The notes beneath the pieces were generated by a model. It did not search any database. It had not been told where the DNA came from and was given only the letters and a program-made list of their open reading frames with translations. A DNA stretch of 64,000 bases, taken from Sulfurovum sp. 16-42-52 (GTDB lineage Bacteria; Campylobacterota; Campylobacteria; Campylobacterales; Sulfurovaceae). The stretch is from positions 1-64,000 of the forward strand of contig NCHB01000003.1 of assembly GCA_002281755.1 (NCBI GenBank). Direction: 5' to 3'. The number at the start of each line of letters is the position of its first letter. Within the stretch, counting starts at the first letter, position 1. Positions 26,983-37,083 of the stretch are shown piece after piece. Made by a program: the position numbers and the translations under genes.

Positions 26983-27936
26983 ATGATTAAATGTTATGTT
27001 CGCAATGAGAGTGGCATCACGCTTATCGATACGATGTCAGATCTTAATGAAAAAACAATAGAAAATGTCATTTGGGTAGATATGTTTACCCCCTCCTATG
27101 ATGAAATTGTTTTTGTTGAAAATAACTTTGATATCAAATTCCCCACCAAACAAGAAACAGAAGAAATCGAGATCAGCTCCCGTTATTGGGAGGAGTCTGA
27201 TCGCATTGAAATCAATAGTTTTTTTCTAGTAAGCAGTGCAGAAAACCCCCATAACGAGACCGTTTCTTTTATCCTGACAAAAAAACTGATGGTCTCTATC
27301 CGTTACGCCACCTTATATACCTTTGATGAATTTAACCGAAAATTTTTTGCTGCTCCCGAACAGTTTACAAATGGGTACGATATCTTTTGTCATATTTTAG
27401 ATATACGTATTGATGCAGATGCAGATATTATCGAGAAGCTCTCAAGAGATATTACACGACTGCGTAAACATGTCTTTACAGATTATACGAATGAAGATGA
27501 AGAGATACTCGAGCGTATCTCTTCTTTGGAAGATCTCAATATGCAGTTGCGTGAAAACCTCAATGACAAACAGCGTATTTTGAGTGCTTTTTTAAAATCA
27601 ACAAAATACAATGGAGAGCTTAAGCATGATGTGGTGGTGATGCTCAAAGACATCAAGTCACTCATAGACTATACGGATTTTAATTTTGAACGGCTTGAGT
27701 ATCTTCAAAATATCTTTTTGGGACTTTTGAGTATTGAGCAAAACAAGGTCATTAAAATGTTTACGATTATGAATGTAATTTTTTTACCGCCTACACTGAT
27801 TGCGAGTATTTACGGAATGAACTTTGAATTTATGCCAGAGCTCAAATGGAAGTACGGTTATCTGCTCTCTATTGGCTTTATGATTGCATCTTCCATTTTG
27901 CCCCTTTATGTATTTAAGCGTAAAGGGTGGGTATAA
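26983..27936 (+). CDS. CorA-type magnesium/divalent cation transporter
   Basis: A 317-residue protein with a large cytoplasmic N-terminal domain and two C-terminal membrane helices, the first ending in the selectivity motif G-M-N (278-280) with F-E-F-M-P-E after it. CorA pentamers move Mg2+ and sometimes Co2+ or Ni2+ into the cell. Between motif and end, the length matches the family. It has its own ribosome site region (AGAGGATTGCAGCG) and converges with bioB, with six bases between the stops. Confidence 0.85.
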   Translation: MIKCYVRNESGITLIDTMSDLNEKTIENVIWVDMFTPSYDEIVFVENNFDIKFPTKQETEEIEISSRYWEESDRIEINSFFLVSSAENPHNETVSFILTKKLMVSIRYATLYTFDEFNRKFFAAPEQFTNGYDIFCHILDIRIDADADIIEKLSRDITRLRKHVFTDYTNEDEEILERISSLEDLNMQLRENLNDKQRILSAFLKSTKYNGELKHDVVVMLKDIKSLIDYTDFNFERLEYLQNIFLGLLSIEQNKVIKMFTIMNVIFLPPTLIASIYGMNFEFMPELKWKYGYLLSIGFMIASSILPLYVFKRKGWV

Positions 27937-27942
27937 ATTGGC

Positions 27943-28788
27943 TTATTCGTGGCAGCTGGTAGCGATAGTGTACCCAAGCGAATCTAACATCCTGATATCA
28001 GCATTGGCATCTATGCCTTCTGTTGTGAGATAATTTCCTATCACCATTGCATTTGCTCCAGCCTCAAACATCAGTGCCTCGTTTTGATTAAATAAGAGTT
28101 CCCGTCCCCCTGCTACCATGAGCAGTTTGTCTTCACCTAGCAGTGTACGAGCCTTTTTGATGATAGTTAGGGCTTCCTCAAGGTTTATGTTTCTTGTTTG
28201 TATCGGGAGTGCGGGGTTGGGATGATAGAAATTGAGAGGGGTAGATTCTGGAGAAAGAGAAGCGATAGCACTCAGAAGCACATCTCTGTCTTCAGCGGTT
28301 TCGCCCATACCGAAAATACCTCCAGAGCAGAGTGCTAACCCGACTGATTTGACATTTTCACAGGTCTCATAGCGTTCACTCCATGCATGTGTGGTACAAA
28401 TCTCTGCGTAATAGCGTTCGGAGGTTTCAAGATTGTGGTTGTAGCTGTCTATGCCGTGGTCTTTAAGATATCTGAGTTGTTCTTGATTGGCCGTACCATT
28501 GCAGGCAATCAGGTTTAGTCCTTCAATCTCAGCCTTAATAGCCCGTGCAGCGCGCGCCACAAAGTCCACTTTTTTATCATCAAGACCTTTGCCTGCAGTG
28601 ACAAGACAGTAACCGAGAGCACCGTTGGATTTTGCAACTTTGGCTTCTAGGACGATTTGCTCGATACTTTTATAGTTGTAGCGCTCTATGTTGGCATGAT
28701 AGCGTACACTTTGTGTACAAAACTTGCAGTCTTCCTGGCATGTCCCGCTTAGGACGTTATTGATGGCACATAAAAAAATTTGTTTCAT
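27943..28788 (-). CDS. bioB: Biotin synthase
   Basis: A 281-residue radical SAM enzyme inserting sulfur into dethiobiotin. The SAM cluster motif is C-x3-C-x2-C (Cys17, Cys21, Cys24: G-T-C-Q-E-D-C-K-F-C), followed by Q-S. It is short, lacking about 40 residues of the E. coli N-terminus, which is common in Campylobacterota. It begins five bases after topA on the same strand, so they are co-transcribed. Confidence 0.92.
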   Translation of the reverse strand: MKQIFLCAINNVLSGTCQEDCKFCTQSVRYHANIERYNYKSIEQIVLEAKVAKSNGALGYCLVTAGKGLDDKKVDFVARAARAIKAEIEGLNLIACNGTANQEQLRYLKDHGIDSYNHNLETSERYYAEICTTHAWSERYETCENVKSVGLALCSGGIFGMGETAEDRDVLLSAIASLSPESTPLNFYHPNPALPIQTRNINLEEALTIIKKARTLLGEDKLLMVAGGRELLFNQNEALMFEAGANAMVIGNYLTTEGIDANADIRMLDSLGYTIATSCHE

Positions 28789-28793
28789 GGTGA

Positions 28794-30992
28794 TTACTTA
28801 GCCTCTTCTTTGTATTTGCACTTAAAGCATTCGTAGACTTCACCGCTTTTGAGTGTTTTTTTACCCATCGTATAGTCGCATTGTGGGCACTTTTTATCTA
28901 CAGGTTCAAAATTTGCGATAAATTTACATTTTGGGTAATTGACACAGCCAAAAAATTTACCTCTTTTACCTTCTCTTTCTTGTAATTTTCCTCCGCATTC
29001 AGGACAGGGAACGGTTAGTTCTTTGGCAGGTTCGAGCGATTTTGCGTTTTTGCATTTAGGGTAGGCAGAACAGGCAAGGAATTTCCCTCTTTTGGAGTCT
29101 TTGATGACCATCGCCCCGCCGCATTTGTCACACTTTTCATCCGTCTCTTCAGGCCCTTCTATCTCTGTGCCATCAGTGTTTTTGGTGTATTTGCATTTGG
29201 GAAAATTGCTGCATGCTACAAATTCACCATACCTTCCTTTGCGTAAAAGCAGTTCAGAGCCACATTTGGGGCAGTTTTCTCCTGTGGGAATTGCCATTTT
29301 GAGACTTTTAATCTTCGCTTTGCCTTCTTCTACTTTTTGTAAAAAGGGGGTGTAAAATGCTTTGAGGATGGTTTGCCAATTGGTTTGACCCTCTGCTACT
29401 TCATCGAGTGTCTCTTCCATGTTTGCCGTAAAACCACTATCAACTATCTCAGGGAAATGCTCTTCAAGCATTTCTGTCACAGTAAAGGCAACCTCAGTGG
29501 GATGAATGCGTTTTTGTTCTATCTCAATGTAGCTACGCGCTTGAAGTGTGGTTACGGTTGGTGCATAAGTACTCGGACGCCCGATGCCCAAAGACTCCAA
29601 TTTTTTAATGAGACTGGCTTCATTGTATCGTGCAGGCGGCTCTGTAAAGTGCTGCTCCTGTTTGATGCTATCCATCGTGACTGCTTGACCTGGCGCGAGC
29701 TCTGGAAGTAGTTTGTCCTTTTCTGTGTAGCCTGTTACTTTATAAAAACCGTCAAAAAGCAACTTTCTACCACTGGCTTTAAAGGTGCACTTATCGCCTT
29801 TGAACAAGAGTGTTTGGGATTCCATTTCGGCTTCTGTCATCTGGCAGGCTAAAAAGCGGTTATAGATGAGTTTATAGAGTTTTAGTTCATCCACATTCAG
29901 GTAGTTTGCTGCCAATTTTGCATCAAACTCGACCATGGTCGGGCGTATGGCTTCGTGCGCTTCTTGCGCACCCTTTGATTTGCTGGTGTAGTACTTGGGT
30001 TTTTCAGGAAGGTACTTCTGCCCAAAAGTTGTTTTGATGTATTCTCGTGCAGACTCTACGGCTTCTTTTGCTAGATTGAGAGAGTCCGTTCTCATATACG
30101 TGATAACCCCGCTGGTTCCTTTGTCAGTCTTTACGCCCTCATAGAGTTTTTGTGCGACCATCATCGTTTTTTTAGGTGAAAAGCCCAGTTGAGTGGAGGC
30201 TGCCTGCTGGAGGGTTGATGTCATAAAGGGTGGAGGTGTTTTGGTTTTGCGCTGTGTTTTGTCAAGTGAGGCAACCGTAAATGATTCGGCTTTGGCGGAT
30301 GCGACGATTTGCGTGGCATCTTTTTCGGTTTTGATGGTCAGTTTTTCTATTTTGAGACCATCATAGTCATAGATGGAGGCTTCGATATCTTTTTCAAACA
30401 GTGCATCAATCGTCCAAAACTCTTCAGGGACAAAAGCTTTGATCTCACGTTCTCTGTCCACTACCAGTTTAAGGGTAGAGCTTTGTACTCTTCCTGCACT
30501 CAACCCTTTTTGTATCTTTGCCGCCAGCAAAGGTGAAAGCTTATATCCCACAATGCGGTCAAGCAGTCTTCGTGTTTGCTGTGCATCGACCGAGTGCATA
30601 TCGACTTTTCGGGGGTTTTCAAGTGCGTGCTGTATGGCGGTTTTGGTGATCTCGTGAAAAACAATGCGTGGCAGATCGGTAGGCTCTTTGCCTATAGCCA
30701 TAGCGATATGATATCCGATGGCTTCACCCTCGCGGTCCTCATCGGTTGCGATATAGACAGTTTCGGCTTCTTTGGCAAGTTTTTTGAGCTCTTTTACGGT
30801 CGGGTTGGCTTCTCTTGGAATCGAATACTTGGGGACAAGATCCCCTGTTTTGTCATCGATATCAATACCAAAAGTGCTTTTGGGAAGGTCTCTGATATGT
30901 CCTTTTGAGGCAATGACTTTGTACTCTTTGCTTAAAAAGTTTGTGATTGTTCTTGCTTTTGCGGGTGACTCGACTATAATTAAATTTTTCAT
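28794..30992 (-). CDS. topA: DNA topoisomerase I
   Basis: A 732-residue type IA topoisomerase that relaxes negative supercoils. Visible are the TOPRIM start N-L-I-I-V-E-S-P-A-K-A, D-E-D-R-E-G-E-A-I-G-Y-H, the active-site tyrosine in I-T-Y-M-R-T-D-S, and a C-terminal tail of four zinc-ribbon repeats, three with C-P/D-x-C-G-G/S and one more divergent (C-P-Q-C-D). It is followed by bioB. Confidence 0.96.
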   Translation of the reverse strand: MKNLIIVESPAKARTITNFLSKEYKVIASKGHIRDLPKSTFGIDIDDKTGDLVPKYSIPREANPTVKELKKLAKEAETVYIATDEDREGEAIGYHIAMAIGKEPTDLPRIVFHEITKTAIQHALENPRKVDMHSVDAQQTRRLLDRIVGYKLSPLLAAKIQKGLSAGRVQSSTLKLVVDREREIKAFVPEEFWTIDALFEKDIEASIYDYDGLKIEKLTIKTEKDATQIVASAKAESFTVASLDKTQRKTKTPPPFMTSTLQQAASTQLGFSPKKTMMVAQKLYEGVKTDKGTSGVITYMRTDSLNLAKEAVESAREYIKTTFGQKYLPEKPKYYTSKSKGAQEAHEAIRPTMVEFDAKLAANYLNVDELKLYKLIYNRFLACQMTEAEMESQTLLFKGDKCTFKASGRKLLFDGFYKVTGYTEKDKLLPELAPGQAVTMDSIKQEQHFTEPPARYNEASLIKKLESLGIGRPSTYAPTVTTLQARSYIEIEQKRIHPTEVAFTVTEMLEEHFPEIVDSGFTANMEETLDEVAEGQTNWQTILKAFYTPFLQKVEEGKAKIKSLKMAIPTGENCPKCGSELLLRKGRYGEFVACSNFPKCKYTKNTDGTEIEGPEETDEKCDKCGGAMVIKDSKRGKFLACSAYPKCKNAKSLEPAKELTVPCPECGGKLQEREGKRGKFFGCVNYPKCKFIANFEPVDKKCPQCDYTMGKKTLKSGEVYECFKCKYKEEAK

Positions 30993-31195
30993 CTACGGAT
31001 GTGTATCCTTCTTTGTATTGGGCGCAAGCAGACTTGCCTATGCCTCTTCTGTACCACTGTTGTGACTGCTTAACCCTATGATAAAGGTGGCTCTGATTTT
31101 TGGCATTGTAACACAAAAGAGAGTAAAAGCAAGAGAAGCGCATTTATTTTTCTTGAGTATAATGCAATTCAAGTGACCTCATAAGGATTCTATAG

Positions 31196-32986
31196 GTGTG
31201 TGCAATATTCGGTATCATCGGAGCGTATGAAGAGGCTGATGCCCATGACGCTTTTAGGACATTGGTACACAGAGGAAGGGATGCCAGTTACTATCTTGCA
31301 GATGAAACATCTTTTTTAGGGATACACCGACTTTCAATCACCAATACCGCTTTTGCTTTTGAACACCTACACGTGCATCAAGGTATACGGATCCTATTTA
31401 ATGGAGAAATCTATAACTATCAGCTTCTCGCACAGGAACTTGGGCTTGAAGTGTGCTCTGAGATGGAGGTATTGTATGCCTCTTATGCAAAATGGGGAGA
31501 TGATTTTGTCAAAGAGTTGCGCGGGATGTTTGCTATCGCAGTGATAGAAGAAGCACAGATAAAACTGTTTCGTGATCCCTTTGGTAAAAAACCGCTTTTT
31601 TACACACAACACAATCATAGGTTTATCTTTGCCAGTGAAAGCAAAGCGATTCATCGGCTTGTTCCTTTTTCTTTTGACAGAAAAATCATCCCCCAGTATC
31701 TCTCTTTTGGGGCAACACTCTCTACACAAACTTTTGATCCCCATATTTGCCAGGTTGATGCAGGAGAATGTGTCACGTTTGATGTGGCAAGCCAAGAGAT
31801 AACGACAGTAGCGTATCATCAATTTTTAAAAAAATCCCAAAGGATAAGTGACGCCAAAGAGGCTGAGCGTGTACTTGAAAAAGTGCTTTTGGACTCTGTT
31901 TCCCTGCGTTTGCCAAGCGAAGTTCCTTTTGCCTGCCTGCTTTCGGGTGGGCTTGACTCTTCTTTGATCGCTGCCATGGCATCAACACAGCAGCCAATCC
32001 ATACCTTTAGTATAGGGTATGAAGGCTATGAGAAGTACGATGAACGTCCTTTTGCAAGAAGAGTCTCTGAACATATAAGTTCTAGGCATCATGAAGTGGT
32101 GTTTGACAAAGCAGCTTTTCTCGAAACGATTGATGAGGTCATGGTGTTGCTGGATGAACCTTTGGCGGATCCTGCGATGCTGCCTCTGTATCATCTGATG
32201 AAAGCTGTACACAAAGAGGGCTTTAAGGTCGTGCTCACCGGAGATGGCAGTGATGAGTTGTTTATCGGGTACCGAACCTATAAAGAGTTTTACGCTCTTG
32301 AGCATCTCGGAGCACTCAAATACAAGGGCTGGGGAGAGCATTATCTTAAAGCACATTTTTCGATGCATAAAGAGTGGGAGTGGCACAAGCGCGCCTTTGA
32401 AGGCAGTATGCTGTTTCGCTCGAGTGCAGAAGTCTTTACAGACTTGCAGCAAAACAGACTTTTACGTATGAATATCAAAGACAATACCTCGGCAACGATG
32501 CTTGAGCCATACAGAACTGTATTTGAACAGCGTGGATTTGCATCCCCCGTGGATTGGTATAGTTTTTTAGACCTTAAAGTGATGTTGGAGGCAGTATTTT
32601 TACGTAAGCTTGACAGAATGAGTATGGCACACAGCATAGAGGCAAGAAGCCCATTTATGGATAAAGAAGTAGTCAATCTGGCATTTTCCTGTGCGCCTGA
32701 ACTGCGTATGACAGACACTTCTAAGGGGCTTGTAAAAAGCATCGCGCTTCGTTATTTGCCTGAAGAGATAGTTTTGCGCAAGAAAAAAGGGTTTAATTAT
32801 CCTTATATGCAGTGGTTACAAGAGAGCCAAGAGCTTGAAGTCATCAACCGTGTACAAGAAAAAATGCAGCTGTTTGAAGAAGAAGAACTTACGATGTATC
32901 TGCAAAAAGCTAAACAAGGTAAGTTTGCACACCATCTTTTTTCACTTTATATGCTGTGCAAATGGATAGAGCACAAAATTTTGTAG
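31196..32986 (+). CDS. asnB: Asparagine synthetase (glutamine-hydrolysing)
   Basis: A 596-residue enzyme with an N-terminal class II glutaminase domain, whose nucleophile Cys2 follows the initiator, and a C-terminal ATP-pyrophosphatase domain with S-G-G-L-D-S-S (250-256). The start is GTG at 31196, eight bases after AAGGA; it must be here because the next residue is the catalytic cysteine. It makes asparagine from aspartate and glutamine. In glycan regions related proteins can amidate sugars, but a plain asparagine role is the simpler reading. Confidence 0.85.
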   Translation: MCAIFGIIGAYEEADAHDAFRTLVHRGRDASYYLADETSFLGIHRLSITNTAFAFEHLHVHQGIRILFNGEIYNYQLLAQELGLEVCSEMEVLYASYAKWGDDFVKELRGMFAIAVIEEAQIKLFRDPFGKKPLFYTQHNHRFIFASESKAIHRLVPFSFDRKIIPQYLSFGATLSTQTFDPHICQVDAGECVTFDVASQEITTVAYHQFLKKSQRISDAKEAERVLEKVLLDSVSLRLPSEVPFACLLSGGLDSSLIAAMASTQQPIHTFSIGYEGYEKYDERPFARRVSEHISSRHHEVVFDKAAFLETIDEVMVLLDEPLADPAMLPLYHLMKAVHKEGFKVVLTGDGSDELFIGYRTYKEFYALEHLGALKYKGWGEHYLKAHFSMHKEWEWHKRAFEGSMLFRSSAEVFTDLQQNRLLRMNIKDNTSATMLEPYRTVFEQRGFASPVDWYSFLDLKVMLEAVFLRKLDRMSMAHSIEARSPFMDKEVVNLAFSCAPELRMTDTSKGLVKSIALRYLPEEIVLRKKKGFNYPYMQWLQESQELEVINRVQEKMQLFEEEELTMYLQKAKQGKFAHHLFSLYMLCKWIEHKIL

Positions 32987-32996
32987 TTTTGTGCTT

Positions 32997-33980
32997 CTAG
33001 TGGAGTGTATTTTGGGTTTTTTTGTTTTCCCACATCGAGTGTAAAAAAGCCAAAGCAATCAACCCGATACCGATGGTTCCTGTCACGATTTCACTGACAT
33101 GTACATTGATTTTGATGAGCATGATAAGCGCCAAGATACCGATGGCATAATGCGCGCCATGTTCAAGATAACGAAAGAGTGAGAGGGTTTTGTGTTCTAC
33201 AAAATAGAGCGTGAGACTTCGCACAAACATCGCTCCCACACCCAGCCCTATCATGATGATAAATATATTGCTCGTCAGTGCAAAAGCCCCGATGACCCCG
33301 TCAAAACTGAAACTTGCATCAAGTACCTCGAGGTAGATAAATCCTGCGATACCACTTCTAACGGTATCTGAAGAGAGGAAATGATCCAGGGTGCCAAGCA
33401 GTGAATGAAGTAAAACGCCGTACATAAACGCCAGCAAAACGTTAAAATCCTGGGTGATGTGTCCCAAAACAATGCCTGTAAGGATGGCTATCATCAGTTC
33501 AATATTTGAGATGGCAGAAAACTGTTTGAGCATTTTAGAGTCTTCGATGAAGCCAACCCATTTGACTTCCCGTTCTTCAAAAAAGAAATCCAAAAAGACC
33601 ATCAGCAAAAAGGCGCCACCAAAGGCAAAGATGCTGGACTCAGTGGTTTTAAGAATAGCTTCATACTGCTGCGGCTGGTGCATGGCGACATCGAGTGTCT
33701 CAAGAAAGCCCATGCCTGAAGCCACAGAGACGATAGCAAGAGGGAAGACAAGTCGCATACCAAATACCGCGATAGGGATACCAAAAAGGATAAACCGTTT
33801 TTGCCATACAGGATCCATGGTCTCAAGCACTTTTGCGTTGACAACTGCATTGTCAAAAGAGAGAGAAACTTCTAGTATGATAAGTAGAAAAGTGATGTAG
33901 ATTGCCGCAAGACCACCTAAAAAATAAGCGGCAACAATGCCCGCTGCCATAATGGCAAATGAACTGTAAAAATAACGCAT
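32997..33980 (-). CDS. DUF475 family (TerC-like) membrane protein
   Basis: A 327-residue integral membrane protein with about nine helices. The conserved acidic motifs E-V-S-L-S-F-D-N-A-V-V-N (about 37-48) and L-D-A-S-F-S-F-D-G-V-I-G-A (about 221-233) sit in membrane helices, as in TerC-type proteins thought to handle metal ions such as manganese. The repeated S-F-D pattern suggests two related halves. It converges on asnB with 11 bases between. Confidence 0.82.
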   Translation of the reverse strand: MRYFYSSFAIMAAGIVAAYFLGGLAAIYITFLLIILEVSLSFDNAVVNAKVLETMDPVWQKRFILFGIPIAVFGMRLVFPLAIVSVASGMGFLETLDVAMHQPQQYEAILKTTESSIFAFGGAFLLMVFLDFFFEEREVKWVGFIEDSKMLKQFSAISNIELMIAILTGIVLGHITQDFNVLLAFMYGVLLHSLLGTLDHFLSSDTVRSGIAGFIYLEVLDASFSFDGVIGAFALTSNIFIIMIGLGVGAMFVRSLTLYFVEHKTLSLFRYLEHGAHYAIGILALIMLIKINVHVSEIVTGTIGIGLIALAFLHSMWENKKTQNTLH

Positions 33981-34034
33981 ACGAACCCTTTAAAAATAGA
34001 TGCGAAATTATAGCGGTATTTTCTGTAGGCAAGT

Positions 34035-34601
34035 CTAGCTTTTTTTGAGAATGCGTGGCAGGGTAATCCCTGTTTGGCTTTGGTATTTGCCTTGTCTGTC
34101 GCTGTAGGTTATCTCACATGGCTCATCGCCTTGGAGGAAAAGCACCTGTGCGATGCCTTCATTGGCATAAATCTTCGCAGGCAAAGGCGTTGTGTTGGAG
34201 ATTTCGATGGTGATATGCCCTTCAAACCCTGGCTCAAACGGGGTCACGTTGACGATGATGCCACAGCGCGCGTAGGTACTTTTGCCCAGACAGATAGCTA
34301 GTGTATCTTTGGGCATTTTGAAGTACTCCACGGTGCGCGCTAATGCAAAAGAGTTTGGAGGCACGATGCAAACCTCACCTTTAAAATCAACCACATTGTT
34401 TTCATTAAAATCTTTGGGGTCTACGATGGAAGCATTGATATTGGTGAAGATTTTAAACTCATCGGTAACACGAATGTCATACCCGTAAGAGCTGAGCCCG
34501 TAACTGACAACACCTTCACCGATGAGACCTTCGCAAAAAGGGGTTATCATTGCTTCATTAAGCGATTTTTCGCGTATCCATGTGTCGGATTTTAATCCCA
34601 T
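34035..34601 (-). CDS. dcd: dCTP deaminase
   Basis: A 188-residue enzyme making dUTP from dCTP as part of dTTP supply. Family motifs: start M-G-L-K-S-D-x-[10 protein letters not shown], and [10 protein letters not shown] with [10 protein letters not shown]. It follows the parvulin-type gene on the minus strand after a 21-base gap. In C. jejuni dcd also borders a sugar-biosynthesis block, an echo of what is seen here. Confidence 0.93.
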   Translation of the reverse strand: MGLKSDTWIREKSLNEAMITPFCEGLIGEGVVSYGLSSYGYDIRVTDEFKIFTNINASIVDPKDFNENNVVDFKGEVCIVPPNSFALARTVEYFKMPKDTLAICLGKSTYARCGIIVNVTPFEPGFEGHITIEISNTTPLPAKIYANEGIAQVLFLQGDEPCEITYSDRQGKYQSQTGITLPRILKKS

Positions 34602-34622
34602 GTTTTTCCTTTGTGTGCAGTA

Positions 34623-35450
34623 TTATCTGATGATTTGGATGTCGGCGTTGGTTTTACGTTTTTCAAAATAGTCTTTGACTGCTTTTGCCTGTTGCTCTTG
34701 TCTCCATCGTGCACCGACTGCACCTTTGGCTGCATCAAACGGCATGGCAGACTGACCCTCTTTGGAGAGCACTTGGTAGCTAATGAAGCGGTCTCCGGCA
34801 TTGAGCGGTCGGGTAAAAGAGCCATCCTGTGTTTGCAAGATGCTACCAAGCAGAGCAGGGTTGAGGTCTTTGGTGGCTTTGGTTACGGGGGTGCTTTTGA
34901 TGCCTTTTGGATCTTTGGTCTCCAAAAACTTTTTCATCGCTGCTTCACTCGGTGCACTGTACTCCGTCAACTGTACCGAAGAAGGGATGATGAACTCTGC
35001 TTTGTGCTGTGCGTAATAGAGTTTGAGTTCATCATCAGTGGGTGAGGGTATCGAACGCGCGATATGTTCTTGAAAAAACTTCTCCTTTTTCATGGCATCT
35101 TTGACACTGGAGCGGTATTTGCTCCAGGATGTCCCTTGTTCTTGCAGAATTTCTTTCATTTTGGTAACGGTAAGATTGTTTTGGGTGGCGATGGATTGTA
35201 TCTTGGCATCTATATCCGTATCGGCAATCTCAATATCTTTCATCGCAGATTTTTGCAGCCTGTCCTGAATAAGCAGTTCAGTCGCCTGTTCCTTGGAGAC
35301 GTTCATCTGTTTTTGCACCGCACGCAACTCAGCAACGGTTACAGGTTCATCCTCAACCACCATCGCAATACCATCCACCATCGCAGCCTGTACAAAGGTA
35401 AAAAGCACAGTAAATCCAAGTAGAACAAGTTTTTTCATATCGTTTTCCAT
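34623..35450 (-). CDS. Periplasmic SurA/PpiC-like peptidyl-prolyl isomerase
   Basis: A 275-residue exported protein (signal cleavage near Q-A-A at residue 22) with a helical SurA-type N-terminal chaperone domain and a C-terminal parvulin-like domain (about 150-260). In the latter, G-S-F-T-R-P-L-N-A-G-D-R-F-I-S-Y-Q-V is the best match. Such proteins help outer-membrane and periplasmic proteins fold. It is divergent from the glycan locus, with a TATAAT on its strand at 35470-35475. Confidence 0.75.
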   Translation of the reverse strand: MENDMKKLVLLGFTVLFTFVQAAMVDGIAMVVEDEPVTVAELRAVQKQMNVSKEQATELLIQDRLQKSAMKDIEIADTDIDAKIQSIATQNNLTVTKMKEILQEQGTSWSKYRSSVKDAMKKEKFFQEHIARSIPSPTDDELKLYYAQHKAEFIIPSSVQLTEYSAPSEAAMKKFLETKDPKGIKSTPVTKATKDLNPALLGSILQTQDGSFTRPLNAGDRFISYQVLSKEGQSAMPFDAAKGAVGARWRQEQQAKAVKDYFEKRKTNADIQIIR

Positions 35451-35512
35451 TCATTTGTTAAGTTTGAAAATTATAACATAATCGTGTAAATGTAATATGA
35501 ATGCTGTTTTGA

Positions 35513-35518
35513 TATAAT
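35513..35518 (+). promoter_or_regulatory. -10 box before the glycan locus
   Basis: TATAAT lies 35 bases before the wlbA-like start at 35553. All following genes to 52778 are on the plus strand, with small gaps or overlaps, so this may be the main promoter of the long locus. No clear -35 box is seen. Confidence 0.5.
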
Positions 35519-35552
35519 CTTCAGTAGAAATCAAGGTAGGATGTGAAAAATT

Positions 35553-36521
35553 ATGAACAGTAAAAATTTTGCACTCATCGGTGCAGCAGGTTACATAGCG
35601 CCAAGACATATGAAAGCGATAAAAGAAACAGGCAATAACTTAGTGGCAGCACTCGATCCGTATGACGGCATAGGCATTATAGACAGTAATTTTCCTGAAG
35701 CAGATTTTTTTACAGAGTTTGAGCGTTTTGACAGGTTTGTTGATAAATGGCGCAGAAACACAGGCAAAAAAATAGATTATGTTTCCATCTGTTCACCCAA
35801 TTATCTGCATGATTCACACATACGCTTTGCACTTAAAAGCGGTGCTGATTCGATTTGTGAGAAACCGCTTGTATTGAACCCGTGGAATATAGACCAGTTA
35901 AAAATTATCGAAGATGAGACTGGACAAAAGGTTTATAATATCTTACAACTGAGACTTCATGCTTCTATCATCGCACTCAAAGAGAAAGTACAAAAAGAGT
36001 TGACTGCCAATCCTCACAAAGTGTATGAGATTGATTTGACCTATCTTACTTCTAGGGGTAAATGGTATTTCATCTCATGGAAAGGGAATCAGGATAAATC
36101 AGGCGGTATCGCCTCTAATATCGGGGTGCATTTTTATGATATGCTGTGTTGGATTTTTGGCGAAGTTGAAGAGAATGTGGTACACCTTAAAACACCTGAC
36201 ACCAATGCGGGTTCATTTAGGCTCAAACATGCCAATGTTCGCTGGTTTTTGTCAGTCAATTACGACTATATACCTCAAGAGATCAAAGATGCAGGACAGC
36301 GAACCTATAGAAGTATCACCGTGGACGGTGAAGAGATCGAGTTTTCAGATGGGTTTACGGATTTGCACACGAGAAGTTATGAAGAGATACTAAAAGGCAA
36401 TGGCTTTGGGTTGGATGAAGCGTATGGCTCTATCCGTACTGTATCGACCATTCGTAACTTAGTGCCTGTCGGGTTGAAGGGTGAGTATCATCCTTTCTGT
36501 AAAAAGGTTATCAGTGAATAA
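35553..36521 (+). CDS. Gfo/Idh/MocA oxidoreductase, WlbA/WbpB-type
   Basis: A 322-residue NAD-dependent sugar oxidoreductase: N-terminal nucleotide fold (G-A-A-G-Y-I-A), S-I/V-C-S-P-N-Y-L-H, and the catalytic E-K-P in S-I-C-E-K-P-L. The two following genes fit WlbB and WlbC, so this probably oxidises the 3-position of UDP-GlcNAc-uronic acid. The pathway leads to UDP-2,3-diacetamido-2,3-dideoxy-glucuronic acid. The upstream UDP-GlcNAc 6-dehydrogenase is not in the window. RBS AGGTAGGA precedes the ATG. Confidence 0.8.
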   Translation: MNSKNFALIGAAGYIAPRHMKAIKETGNNLVAALDPYDGIGIIDSNFPEADFFTEFERFDRFVDKWRRNTGKKIDYVSICSPNYLHDSHIRFALKSGADSICEKPLVLNPWNIDQLKIIEDETGQKVYNILQLRLHASIIALKEKVQKELTANPHKVYEIDLTYLTSRGKWYFISWKGNQDKSGGIASNIGVHFYDMLCWIFGEVEENVVHLKTPDTNAGSFRLKHANVRWFLSVNYDYIPQEIKDAGQRTYRSITVDGEEIEFSDGFTDLHTRSYEEILKGNGFGLDEAYGSIRTVSTIRNLVPVGLKGEYHPFCKKVISE

Positions 36522-37083
36522 TTATTTTGTTCACGAGAGCAGTTTTGTGGATGATCATGTAAATATTGGGGACAATACCCGTATCTGGCATTTCTCACAT
36601 ATACTTTCCAATACAACCATAGGGAGGGATTGTTCTTTTGGACAAAACTGTGTGGTGGGACCCAAAGTAACCGTAGGTAATGGGGTAAAAGTACAGAACA
36701 ATGTCTCCATCTATGAAGGGGTCGAAGTGGAAGATGATGTTTTTCTTGGCCCTTCTATGGTCTTTACCAATGTCATCAACCCAAGAGCCTTCATTCAAAG
36801 AAAAGAAGAGTTTAAAAAGACCCTGCTTAAAAAAGGGTGCAGTATTGGAGCGAATGCGACTATCGTTTGTGGCGTTACTATCGGGGAATATGCGCTGATA
36901 GGATCTGGGGCAGTGGTAAACAAAGATGTCAAGCCTTATGCACTCATGGTGGGTGTACCTGCCAAACAGATAGGGTGGGTAGGCATTTCAGGCAATACAT
37001 TGGAATTGAAAGACAATAAAGCAGAAGATGAATTTGCAATTTATCAAAACCTAAATGATAGCCTTAAAGTGAGTATAAAGTGA
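36514..37083 (+). CDS. Hexapeptide N-acetyltransferase, WlbB/WbpD-type
   Basis: A 189-residue left-handed beta-helix acyltransferase with repeats such as V-N-I-G-D-N-T, I-G-R-D-C-S and V-T-V-G-N-G-V. Its match to WlbB/WbpD includes I-W-H-F-S-H-I and F-T-N-V-x-N-P-R-A. It would acetylate the 3-amino group of the diamino uronic acid. Start GTG 36514 overlaps the previous stop and has AAAAAGG 8 bases upstream; a GTG at 36481 is less likely. It overlaps the next gene by four bases. Confidence 0.82.
   Translation: MNNYFVHESSFVDDHVNIGDNTRIWHFSHILSNTTIGRDCSFGQNCVVGPKVTVGNGVKVQNNVSIYEGVEVEDDVFLGPSMVFTNVINPRAFIQRKEEFKKTLLKKGCSIGANATIVCGVTIGEYALIGSGAVVNKDVKPYALMVGVPAKQIGWVGISGNTLELKDNKAEDEFAIYQNLNDSLKVSIK

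Noticed and set aside
26983-27936. A zinc exporter of the ZntB type
   Set aside because: Exact G-M-N with a CorA-like layout is shared by both, but nothing favours ZntB, so the general CorA-type name is kept.
30993-31195. A small gene in the topA-asnB gap
   Set aside because: The open frames there have no ribosome site or plausible composition; the gap probably holds the two divergent promoters.
31196-32986. An amidotransferase of the glycan pathway in place of asparagine synthetase
   Set aside because: It lies outside the glycan locus with several unrelated genes between, and its motifs and length fit an ordinary AsnB.
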